Assembly (NCBI GenBank): GCA_902729315.2
Contig: LR746268.1
Span: forward strand, 6,307,501-6,371,500
From: Spirodela intermedia
Taxonomy: Eukaryota; Streptophyta; Magnoliopsida; Alismatales; Araceae
Reading direction: 5' to 3'
Length of the DNA stretch: 64,000 nucleotides
Shown here: positions 12,861 through 24,000 of the stretch, one piece after another
How positions within the stretch are numbered: position 1 is the stretch's first letter
Layout of the letters: each line of letters starts with the position of its first letter
Position numbers and translations under genes: made by a program
The notes under the pieces: model-generated
Seen by the model: only the letters and a program-made list of their open reading frames with translations
Told to the model about the DNA's origin: nothing
The model's database searches: none

Positions 12861-13560
12861 TAAGGTAAGAAAAGTGCAAAGTTGAAGAGGCTACTAATGT
12901 TTTGATTGTAGATGAGACTTCATAAATATAATTTCAAATGGCATAAGCATGATGAAGGCATCAATAAAAGAGAGAAACTGGATTATAAACTTCTGATTTT
13001 TCAATTTTATAAAAAATATGAGCACAAAAAAATCTACTATTGGAAGAATATGAAATAATAAGTAAACATCACAGAAGTAATGAAAGAAGGTCATTTATCT
13101 ATTACTTCTATGACTCTATTGACAAGTTACTTTATGCATAACTCTTAAAATAGTGCATATAAGAACTAAATAATAGAGGGAAAAAGTTTATTTCAAAGTT
13201 TTGGCATGTCAATAGATGTCAAGTTATTGGAACCATTGAGGTTCAAATAAAATTAGGGATGAATAAATTGGTGTATGATATATATTTCATTCTTAAATTT
13301 GTTCATAATTTATTGAAGTTGAATCAACTGATGAATGTAACCATATCTTTAATTTTGAGGATGACATATGTATCATTAAAGGTAATAAATAAATGATATA
13401 TCTTATGTATATTACTAAGGTTGGGAAGATGTTATTTCTTCTTGACATTTTAAGATTCATTGAGTTTGTCATAATTAAAAAAATGTTATGATGAATGTTA
13501 TCTTTAACATCTATGATATGATCACTAGTGGAATGATGAAACTAGTAGAAACGCTAAGAG

Positions 13561-14930
13561 TGGGGGCAAATTAGAGTTTTTGGAAATTTTGGCTATCTTC
13601 TGGATTTTCAATTGATTCCTACTTAAAATTATGTGTCAACACATACATTATTCCAAGATCTCTCAGCACTTTCTTACCAAGAACAGAAGATTTTTATGCT
13701 TTGCCATCATTCATTCAATTAATTCTAGTCCAAGAGTAAATTACTTCAGTATTAACTATTTCTCTTAATAATACAACTTAATGAGATCAACTATCAAAAT
13801 CATACTCATTTTGTCTCTACAACCCAATCCTTCATCACTCAGCTATCTTACAATCTAATAGAGAGAAATGGTCACAATAGATAAATTAATTGTTTGTTGG
13901 ATTCAATTGATAAAGAATATAAATATTTTTCATGAATATAAAGAGAAATGGTCATGGATATAAATATTTTTCATGAAAAATGGTTGAATCTTTGTATATT
14001 CATTGATTTTTTGGTCTACAACTCTTCTCAAATAAATATGCTTTCATTGTGTACCAATTTTTCTGTCTTCTTGGACCTCTAATGTTCAGAATACTCATTC
14101 AAAAAATTATTATTTTTCAAAATACATGGTAACCTTTTTTGGACATTTCAAGCTCTGGTTCTCTTTATTTTCATAGCCTTTTGAATTTAAATCCGAACTA
14201 GAAATTGCTAACTTGATAGAAAATAATTAGATGTCCACATCAAATCTAGAACATCTAATTTTGTGTTATTATTGATATATCCCCTTCAAACTTGAATATT
14301 TGATTAATTCTTTGTTCTTTTACTGATTTAATACATGTCATAGCTTATATAACCTATCTAATATCATATAGAATTGATAAATAATTTAATTAGATAAATA
14401 TATTATCTTATATAGTCTAGATGAAAATATTTTATTTTCTCAAATATGTTGACACATTTGTTGTTTCATACTATTTAACCATATTTACAAGATATAAAAT
14501 CACTTAATCTCATGAATAAAACCCTTGAATTTGAAACATTACCAATGATGTCATAATTATTTAATTAAAAAATTATTATAATATTTTTTGAATATATTAA
14601 AACATTTAAAAACATATAAGTAACACATATAAATATGTATCAATAATAACTTATTAATAATGTTTTTTTTGTAATCATCAAAACTAAAGACATCAATAAT
14701 CACTTATATTTTAATATATTAAATAAATAAATAAATAACATATTTGGATGTATTTGTCTTCTATTTCATTTATTAATAATATATGTGAAAGGCATGTATG
14801 AAAAATAATATTGCTTGTTAGTTTTAGTTAGAAACACTTGGAGAGCAAAGTCACACCTTGAGTTAATACACATTACTAAATGTGATTAATGTGTATTACG
14901 TCATTGAACAACAAATATTGAATACTAATG
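13561..14930. other. AT-rich intergenic DNA, no gene seen
   Basis: Very AT-rich with no conserved frame and a (AAAT)n tract near 14705-14727. It is probably more decayed transposon sequence, but I can identify no element. Confidence 0.4.
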
Positions 14931-15395
14931 ACTTTAATTGCATGAGTTGAGCAGACTTTCTAGTCTAAGTTTTGAAACATTTAAAGGCTTATAGAGTCTA
15001 AGGCTGTTGTATAAACCACAAGTGGACATGCTGAGATCCCACAACCAAAACCAGGGGAGGGGCCTCAAATATTGGGAGGAGAGAGAAGTGAAGGCTCCCA
15101 CCCCCGAATAATCATAAGCCCATCCAAATTCTGCGCTACCATCATGCTTAACTAGGAAGATGTGGAAATATAAGCAGCCTCTGCTCGTCCTAGAGGAGTC
15201 ACATACCTGGTTATTACATGCCGTACATATGATAGAGAAACAGTTTATATCCAGCCTACTGATTGGAAAAGCTTCACTAACGGAGAGAGACCGATCGGAA
15301 GCGTCGAACCTTTTGCTGTAACCATAGTCGTGGAACATGGGAGGAGACTGGAGAATCAGGGGACCAAAATATCCACCCTAAGAGGCCCTACCTTT

Positions 15396-15399
<4 letters not shown>

Positions 15400-15430
<31 letters not shown>
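15400..15430. repeat. (GA)15 microsatellite
   Basis: Uninterrupted GA dinucleotides over about 31 bases. Confidence 0.95.
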
Positions 15431-15431
<1 letters not shown>

Positions 15432-16266
15432 GAAGAGCATGCGAGAGAATGATGAGAATCAGAACTCAAGATCCCTGGAGGAGGTTTAATGCGACCCCAA
15501 TGCCGTCATTGGAGTTGCACCTGGAGTTGTTAATCAGTCGAGGAGGGCCCGATGCCAAAAAGTAACCCCGACCCTCCTAAAACTGTGTTCATGAGGTGGA
15601 TCTGAGCTCTCCTTAGAGCTCGACCCACGTTAGTGTACCCTAAAACCATACTAGGTAAATGATAGAAAGGGTTGACTGGTGACTCCGTCTTACCTTTCGC
15701 TGGGGAAGAGTGATTCTTAAAACCTATAGCCCTAATGATATGAGAGTTCTCATGAGATTAGGAGAGAGAGAGAGGATTTGGTGCGGTGTGGTGTGGTGCA
15801 GAGGTAGAAGTTAGCGAGAGCCTTTCGAACTTATCAAGCGCCCAGGCCTCTGACCAGGGCATTCCATGCCCCACACTCTAAGGGAGAGCACCTTCGGCAT
15901 AGCCGGAGCTGTTCTTGGAAGACTCGGGGTTAGTGGGTCCAGAGGTTTGACGGAGATCGGCCCAGGATTTGAATCTGATGGAGTCCCTCAGACGCAGAGC
16001 CAGGGTCAAGGTTGGATTAGTCACGGGCCCTTCCGCGGGCCAGGGTTAGGGTTTTGTTTCCGAACCTGATGGTCCGTGATGCATGTAGGAGCTCCCTCTA
16101 CATGCTGACCGACATGAACTGAGGACGACGACCCCAGTTTTGGGGGTACGCATACTTGATGCCCATCCTACGAGCAACAAGCATGGGGACGCACCACCCA
16201 AGCCAGGAAGACTATCCACCACCTGCGGTGGTGATATGGCGACAGCCATGCTTCATGGGCTTTGTT

Positions 16267-16292
16267 AGAGAGAGAGAGAGAGAGAGAGAGAG
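16267..16292. repeat. (GA)13 microsatellite
   Basis: Uninterrupted GA run about 100 bases beyond the stop codon of the RRM gene, so probably in its 3' UTR as CT. Confidence 0.95.
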
Positions 16293-16391
16293 GAGGGCGG
16301 GAGGGAAAGAACGACGCGACAGGCGGCACAGGACACGGATAATTAATAGGGATAGGCACGGACAAAGGAGGAGGAGGAGAGAAAACCATGG

Positions 16392-19141
16392 TTACGCCAA
16401 GGGCTGCTCGGACGCTGTTGCCTGGACGAACTGAGGTGGGATGAGCCTGTAGTGATGGGGCGTCGGACTCGCCAGAGAAGGAGACGTGAGGGCCATCGTC
16501 ATACCTGTTTCACAGTAAAAGCCACTGTTAAACACGTTAGTACAGCAAGCTGAACCCACAATAACAGAGGGAGAGAGAGATAGGGAGGGAAAGGAATGAG
16601 CGAGCGAGCGACCGACCGACCGACCGAGAGAGAGTGAGAGAGAGCAACTTATAAATGAAACTCCATGTACTAACCAGCTTGGGAAGAGGGGCTTGGGGGA
16701 AGCGAGATCGTCCCGCCATAGGGTTGACCGAAGCTAGTCAGGCCAGCCGTTGACGCCACCGCCGAGTACTGGAGCATGTGAGGGTATTGCACACCATAGC
16801 CACCCTGCCCGTTGGCGTAGGCGGACGTCCCACCGACCTGGCCGAATTGGACGTAGGGGTAGAAGGGGGCAGCGGTGCCAGTCACCAACCCACCCCCCCC
16901 ACCGTACATCGGATACGTGGCAGTTGCCCCACCGTAGAGATTATAGTAGTTCTGGCAGATTAAGCAAGGATTTAGCCATTAAAGAAAGGAATCCCTCTTC
17001 AATGTCAGACAGAAGAGAACTCACCGCTGGATAAGCATACTCCAGGGAATAAGGAGAATACCTGAAATGCGGAAGCATGCATATAAGAAGAGCGAGTACA
17101 AAGTCCACAGATATTCGAGAAGGTCAACGATCGATAACTTGCAGATTACAACAAATGCGACAGCATATACAAAAGCTCATGCAAAGTTTTTCACGTAGAA
17201 TGGGCAGAAGCTACATGCTTTGGTTTCCGTATTCATGGTTCACGTCCGAGGGCATTGATGGCCATAGCCGCCATGGCAATCAATGAGATGCACTGTAGTC
17301 TCTGCTGGGGGAGGTGGTTGGGGGAGAGGCTGACCAACTTACAGAGGGGCTGGTCAACTTACCGACGCGAGATAAATATGTAGTCGACACATAGACGGGG
17401 AGGATAGAGGATAAGCAGGATGATAAGGATAATATGGGTTGTTCAGGCAAAATAAAAGAAAATATTGCCTACTTCCCTCTCCCTCCCTCTCTACTGCGAT
17501 AGAGAAGAGAGGAACAGGAGATTGAAGAAGATAATACGGATAACCAAGACAAAATGAGAGGGAGTAACGCTTCCCTCTCTCTCTCTCCTCACGTGCGGGC
17601 ATGTATGTATAAGAGAGAGAGGGGGTAGGCAGGAGGGGAGGGGAGAGAGAGAGAGAGAATGGGAGGCAGGCAGGGAGGGAGGAGAGAGAGAGAGAGAGAG
17701 AGAGGGAACCAATAGTTTCCAGTGGAAGCGCATATGCACGTGCGACGCCTAAGTGTGCTACGAGATACGTGCTCTTAAAAACCTACCCATACACATACTG
17801 CTGGACGGCATAATAAGGGAGGGTGGCAGGAGAAGGGAAAGCTGCTCCCGCTCCACCTTGGACGCCACTGTTGAAAGATTTCATCATCCTGAAGTTCCTG
17901 CCTCCCGCTGACCAAGAAAAAAAATTGAGAGAAGAAAAAAGAATAAGCTTTATTGCAGAAGAAGCAAAACCCACATATGATTTCGAGTTCTTGCACGAAA
18001 AAAATAAAACAAGTCAAGACCCAGTTGGCACAGTCGGGTTTTTCACGCTGGCATTGCATGTGCTACCAGTTGGGTGTTCTTGAAATGGGCTTGCTCGTCG
18101 CTGGATCTTATTGGTCAAACGCGGCGATTAATGGGTGGCCGCGGGTCAAAGGTTCGACTGACTCTATCCTAGCACGCATTGCCTATCGAAGTTCTCGAGG
18201 AATCCAATGCGGGATACGCACAGATTTTTGGAAAATAATCTACAGCAGCAGTTCCAGAACCAGAAAGATAGTTTGATACTCTCGAGAAAAGAAGAGCTCT
18301 GAAGCTGAGAAAAAAAACCAGTTCTTCTGCATTGCGACTGAATGCGTAAATAGGATGGAAAGATCAAACGTGGTTCTTTACCTGTGCTTATTTTGAGGGG
18401 GATTTGAGTTTAAGCAGATATGGTATTATATAGGAGACGATGATGTTGGATGTAAGATTAGTGGCAGCAAAGGGAGCGTCGTACCGTGTTGGGGTGTCGC
18501 GGGCTTGGATCTGTGAACACCAAGAGAGGCGAGGTTGCAGTTGGCCCTCCTGCCGTCGATCACAGGCGAGGCGTCAACGCACGCTCGCGTCGCCGCCTCC
18601 GGCTCGCGGAAAGTGACCTGAGATTTGGAATTGAAATGGCGGGAGATGAGAAGGAACGGAGTCTTGAATATTTCAACGTCTCCGCAGCGTAGTCGTATTC
18701 GGAAATAGACGAACGATTGAAGGAAGATGCATTCGGAGAAATTAGATTCGACGTCGATTGCTAGGTATTGCTGATTGATTCGTGAACATGCGGATCAAGA
18801 TCGCCAGAGTTATCGACTGGTTTTGTTGGTTTTTTACAGAGATTTCGACTTCGAGTATGATGAACTCGGAAATCCAGATCGACGGTTAGATTCGGAAGAC
18901 GACGCGACAGGTTCGAGGGAGATGACCTGAAAAGGATCTGGGAATTCATAATACTTACGAATCCATAGCCCTTGGATTTCCCAGTATTCTTGTCGGTGAT
19001 CACCACAGCCTCCAGAATCTCCCCGAACTGCTCGAAGTGCTTCTTCATGGTCTCCGTCCGGGTCTCCCAGGCCAACCCCCCCACGAACACTTTGGTATAG
19101 GTTGTGTCACCGAAGGTCCCCGCCATTTTCGTCGGTGTCAT
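16392..19141 (-). CDS. Single-RRM RNA-binding protein (ARP1 / RBM24-38-like)
   Basis: It belongs to the plant group of small proteins with one N-terminal RNA recognition motif and a Gly/Tyr/Pro-rich tail, annotated elsewhere as ARP1 or RBM24/38-like RNA-binding proteins. I model six exons on the minus strand: 19141-18959, 18617-18485, 17907-17787, 17061-17025, 16951-16675 and 16504-16392. All introns are GT-AG, phases agree, and the product is 287 aa. RNP2 (KVFVGGLAW) is at residues 17-25. RNP1 (KGYGFVTF) is at 57-64 and is split exactly by intron 1. The RRM ends with the [12 protein letters not shown] motif typical of this family. The tail is rich in Tyr, Gly and Pro (NYYNLYGG, then a five-Gly run) and ends in SEQPLA. 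Exon 4 is only 37 nt. Introns carry long GA and GACC tracts. It probably acts in mRNA binding or stability, and the specific target is unknown. Confidence 0.92.
16600..16644. repeat. Compound GAGC/GACC/GA microsatellite in intron 5 of RRM gene
   Basis: Three short repeat types run together: CGAG units, then four ACCG units, then GA. The tract lies about 30 bases inside the last intron, just after the exon 5 donor on the minus strand. Confidence 0.9.
17641..17705. repeat. GA-rich compound microsatellite in intron 3 of RRM gene
   Basis: Two (GA)n runs flank a GGCA/GGGA-rich block. On the transcribed strand this is a long pyrimidine tract inside the intron following exon 3. Confidence 0.9.
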
Positions 19142-21096
19142 CTTCTCGACTCCCTCTCCCCCTCTCTATTCCCCGCCCCCCGCCCCAAACCACCTCCTTT
19201 CCCGCAAGGCGCCCTAGGACTCTCACGGCCAAGAGTCAGCAAGTTGGTGAGGGCGGATCCAGTTATCACCGGAGGGGCAAAAACCCCGCCCAATATAGAA
19301 GGTGCTTAGCTAAGGATTTGCCTAGGGTTAGGGCTAGGAATCGAAGAAGATGAGGTGATGAACGAGAAGAGCAGAGAGGGGGGGGATGGGGGGTTGGAAG
19401 AAAGGGAGGGAAGGAGAAAAGCAAAAGGTGGGGGCCGAAGGAAAGACGCTGGCCTCAAGGACGGCCTCATTATATAACGGTTCCTCCTCTCTCAAGCAAT
19501 GACTGTGAGGTACCTCTCCGTCGTCCTCTCTGGATTAGGATTAATTATTTATCAGCGGAGAAATTTCTGGGGGTTTCTTCTTCCCTTCCAGCTCCACGGC
19601 TTGCGCCTCAGGAACACGAATCATTCTCAATGATTCGGTCGTCGTTGTTGCCGCCCGTAATGACCAGGGACGCTACCAGCTCCCGTTCCACCGGCTACCA
19701 CTGCACCGTCGTTCAGGGCGGAGGCCAGGCGGCGGTGGGGATGTATTTGCTATTGCCGTCAGTTATTTCCGTTGACTGACTCCGCTCATTACGGCGGCGG
19801 CGGCAGATTTCGTCTTTTATAGGGGGGATGAAATCGTCATTTCGATAAGTCAGAGAAGCCGCATGTAAAACATCAGACGCTGAGTTGGCGGGGCCTGTCA
19901 GCGTAATTTACACGTCACCGGCATCCCGCGATCACATCGGAGGGCTCCCCTGGATGATCTGAACCGTCCGTAATGTGGGCCCCACACCAACGGCGATCAC
20001 ACGGTTGAGATCAGCCCGTGTTGGAGAAGATACGGGTGGGCCACGCGCGCATTGTGGAATGGGCCGGGCTTGTCTGTGGTGGGCCGAAATAACAGCTGTC
20101 CAGCCGAAGCCAGGTGGCCCCCGCACGTGTCGAAAGAGTAGCTCCCCAGCTCTGGCAGCGGCGGCGGAGCCGTCTTTAACAGCCTGTCGAGGGGGAGACA
20201 AGCGGGCTTGGCTTTGACCCCGTGCACGGCCACGCCGGCAAGCAGGCGATAAAGAGGGCCGTCAGCTGTCGGACGGAGGGGGAATTTCAGCTGCAGAGTG
20301 GGTGAAGCTGGCACCTTTCATCCACCCGCTCCCCCGCCGAGGTGACGGCGCTTAAGAATATCTATCCTCACTTGCTAATCGGTATTAGCGATGACAGCTC
20401 GAAAAGAGGAGAGAACTTTTTCTAAAATAATAATAAACCTCTCTCTCTCTCTCTCGATATATGTATATCTAATTCTCTCTCTCTAAGGTCGGGGATGGCA
20501 GCTGTATCCAACTCGCGGGCTTTGACCGGAAAGCGACAGCTGGGGGTCTGCAGGGGTGAACATGGGCTCTGAGCAGCCACCGCCCAGGGGACCCCTCGCC
20601 CCAGCTCGGCGGCGCCGCTCGGCTCCGCCACCCCGCGCCGCCGCCAGCGGGTTGGTGAACAGGGCGAATCTTGGACTTGGACGATGACTCCGCTCGATGG
20701 AGATCTCCCCCTCTGCACTCCAACGCATGTGAACACCGTGCCCTCTGATCTGGATTCCATTGAAGAACCACCCTCTCTCTCTCTCTCTCTCTCCTGACCA
20801 GGACCAGGGAAACCAGTTCAGGGGGCTGGCGGCGATCCAATCGTCGCCCTGGTGATTAGGACGTTCTTGGCACATCAGGCGGCGGATGGAGGCTGGTTTA
20901 GACCGCTTCGTTACGTTACAGCAAGGTTCTATCACTAATTAGTTCATTTCGGCCATAAAATTGCGCCAGAAGACACATGGCCGAGCAAAAGCCAGGCAAG
21001 GGAAATGATCTGGCTGAGAGAAACAGGATAACCCAGAAGAGAGAGAAAGGAAGAGCTCTGCTTCCTTCCGCTTCCGACAGAGAGCGCGGCCGGGGA
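19142..21096. other. Promoter of RRM gene and 3' region of CLPTM1 gene; no further gene seen
   Basis: The first part is the upstream region of the minus-strand RRM gene. It has a C-rich leader stretch next to the ATG and a TATATAA at about 19470-19477 readable as a core promoter. The middle has GC-rich open frames on both strands with biased composition and no recognisable domain. CT tracts sit near 20441-20455 and 20772-20793. The last 150 or so bases before 21097 would be the CLPTM1 3' UTR. Confidence 0.45.
20772..20793. repeat. (CT)11 microsatellite
   Basis: Uninterrupted CT run in the intergenic DNA between the RRM and CLPTM1 genes. Confidence 0.95.
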
Positions 21097-24000
21097 TCAC
21101 TTGGTCTTCTTGTCTTCTCCCCCCACGGCAGCGGAGGCCGCTCCGGCATCACCGGCGGCCAGAGCCCTGTCCTCGTCTTCACCTCCGAAACCGAACTCAT
21201 TCACACGCCTCTTATCAACCGGGTAGATCCACCTCTGATATAAATATATCAGGAAAATAACATCTGCATCACGCCGCCGAGAACGCCGTCAGTCTATAGA
21301 TAATGCCCTTCGCTTCGTAAACTGATAACCGAAGCAGGGTTTCGATCTGAAGCTCACCGTCGCGGAAAACAGAGAGGCGGTGCAGGATTGGCATCTTGAT
21401 GACGAACGCGAACAGGTCGTCGACGATCGTGTTGAGGAACTTGTACGTCATTTGCCTCCAAGGAAGATGGGCGACCGACTTGAGCTTGTAGTTGATGAAC
21501 AGTTGTGGGCACATCATGATGAAACCTGCCCAGGAAAAGATAAAAAAATGGTTGGCTAGAACTGCGATGAAGGAGGCGGCATGCTCGGAGGATCAGCACA
21601 AATCAGGCAAGAAACTGTGCGACAGGGTTTCGAGAGGATGATCAGAAGATAGAGCGCAGAGGATGAGTCGCCTTCTGCCCATTACTTCTGTATCAATTAT
21701 AAAGAAAGTTATCACGCCAACAAAGGGAAAATTAAATGGGTATGATTTTACAAATTACCCATTAAAGTCGTGTATCCAGCCAAAAAAAAAACTTCCTTTC
21801 TTTAAATTAAATGCTTTCGGGGTAAAAATGGCAGATTGTTGGAGGTTTTCTGAACGACTAGTTTTTTTTTAATATTATTATTATTATTTAAATTAATGCG
21901 TATGAAATTCTTCTCAAATCAATACTCCATGGCAGGGATCATGATGATGGTGATGTAGGGTAATCAAGCAAATGAATAATCTATGAATCGCAAAACAGGT
22001 CATCCATAATTATTAAAACCGAAGAGGAATGTGTACATACCGAACATGTAGACGCAGCTCGTCAGGGAGCCAAGTATCCACGAATACCAGCTCTTGTGCT
22101 GTTCATACATGAGAGAGTACACAGACGAACCAGCAGCTAGGACTAAAAGAACGTAGGATAGATACTTCATCGCGAGGTCATCATACTCCTTAGTTTTGTT
22201 CCCAGAGTATGTCTCACGATCCCGAAATCTCAGCATGGGGATTCTCCCACTTCTGTCAATCTATAAAAAAACACAGATAATTACGAAACGCATAGAGATG
22301 AACCAAGGAAGAAAATACGACTTTATTTTTTTAATTTTTCAGTCATTTTCCCTTCAGCTTTATAAAAAAAAAACCACAAATCTGACCAGTCTTGAGCTTC
22401 CCAGATCCTTCATAGCATGCAACAAGCTACGGAGCATTCAGGACATGGAAGATTCTAAGGCTTAGACTCCTAATCTGGAGACACCTTTTATTCCATCGAC
22501 TTGAAACACGACTTAAAATTCTATTAACCAGCACAGAGGCCCAACATTTAAATCAAAGTTCAAAAGTATATTTCCCATACTACAAGTCTTGCTCATACGC
22601 AATTAAGCACAAGAGGCACAATAGATTCGTTGTTACCTCAATGTGCATAGCTTTTCCAATCTTCCAGAATTCAATGCAGCAGCCAACACCTGAACTAGCA
22701 AGAATCATCCATGAGGTATCATTGTCCAGGAGATAGAGGAAAACAATCAGCTGACAGATAAAGCTGACAACGACGGATTTTGCAGACAGCCCCTCCATGG
22801 ACTTGTTCTTATTCCAGAACTGAATATCTACAAACGAAAAGAAGAAACACAAATAGCACATTAGTAAAGATGTAAACCATGTTTGACTAGTCCAAATCTG
22901 GGGTCTAAACAACATTGGGAAAAAGTCTGTACCGTTTTTAAAAGCCAAGAAATCAAAAACTGAATGAAGCAAGGATACAATCATTGTCACCCCAAGGAGA
23001 TACGGATTGCCTTCCAAAAATACCCTCTGAGACAGAAGTAATCATGGAAAAAGGAGATGAGAGAACAAATCACATGCTCAAGCCTGCAAACTAAAATAGG
23101 TGTTGCACATAGTCATCACACGCAGTTCCCTAAACTGTGCAGGGAACTCATAGTTTTTGTTCCCACTTTATGGTAAGATGCATCAGTTATGGCATGAAGA
23201 AACTAACATAATAGCATTAAAATAAATATACAACATTCCAATCATGCAGCATATGAAAAAGTAGAAGACAGGCTAAATCAAGTTTTTCAACGCGTTTGAG
23301 AACTTAAAAAAGTGGACACCATGTTTAATCAGTTACCTAAAGGAGGTAAAAACATGACCCCTATATTCTGAATATCAAAATCATAGTGAAATCGGCTGAA
23401 GCAAAAAATGTCCAATTCCAGGGAAAAAAGGGTTAGAGAACCAGCATAGCATGAAAAAATCTCTCAGGATGCGGCAGATATTGAAAATGCAGACACGCCG
23501 AATCCTCTCCTTAAAATATAATCATACGCTCTTCTATGCCATGACATACTTTCCATGGCACCATTGTGATGATGAATGAAAGGAGAGGGGGGGGGGGGGG
23601 GGGGGGGAAATCTGGTACTCAGAATGATCCTTCTGTTGAACCCTCATCGCCCCTCCCACAAAAAAAGATTACAACGATGGAGACCTCCCAAAAACGACAA
23701 TGTTAAGGGATATAATGCATTTCTACCAGATATTGAGACCTTTAAGCCTGACAGTTTAACATCGATGATAGAATCATCATCAACGATTCCCAGGCAGCCA
23801 AAGAGAGACCAAAATCATATAAATCACTCGCAAATTGGCAAAAAATCTTATTTATGTTGCACAATGCAGAAGTGGTAACACCAAGATAATCCTTGTGTAG
23901 TCAATCACCTTAAGCTCGTCCGCCTCACCCTCGAGCATGCTACCATAGCTACGATGGATCTGGAACGACTGATCCATCTGAAGGAACAACTGCCACTTGG

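Larger units (their letters stand above)
10271..13560 (+). mobile_element. Decayed LTR-retrotransposon block with Ty1/copia traces
   Basis: AT-rich DNA dense in stops. Three lines of evidence point to retroelement origin. First, 13266-13340 translates on the plus strand to a stretch strongly resembling the copia gag-pre-integrase segment (YFIL..VHNLLKLNQLM), and after a frameshift a further FEDDICII-like match follows near 13350-13375. Second, a weak, cysteine-less relic resembling a zinc knuckle lies near 12990-13050. Third, LTR-like direct repeats occur (10437-10617 with 12678-12860, and 10740-10845 with 12380-12480), and a TGGTATC primer-binding-like site follows near 10980. No intact protein remains. 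The order of repeat pieces implies more than one LTR fragment, so it is a rearranged or nested relic. Confidence 0.6.
14931..16391. other. Intergenic GC-richer region downstream of RRM gene, no gene seen
   Basis: Base composition shifts sharply to GC-rich near 14,930. A 134-codon minus-strand open frame (14934-15338) shows no domain I recognise. GA tracts occur at 15400-15430 and 16267-16292. The end nearest 16391 should hold the 3' UTR of the RRM gene. Confidence 0.4.

Noticed and set aside
14934-15338. 134-codon minus-strand open frame as a gene
   Set aside because: No recognisable domain, no supported neighbouring exon and no conserved motif. Probably a chance frame in GC-richer DNA.
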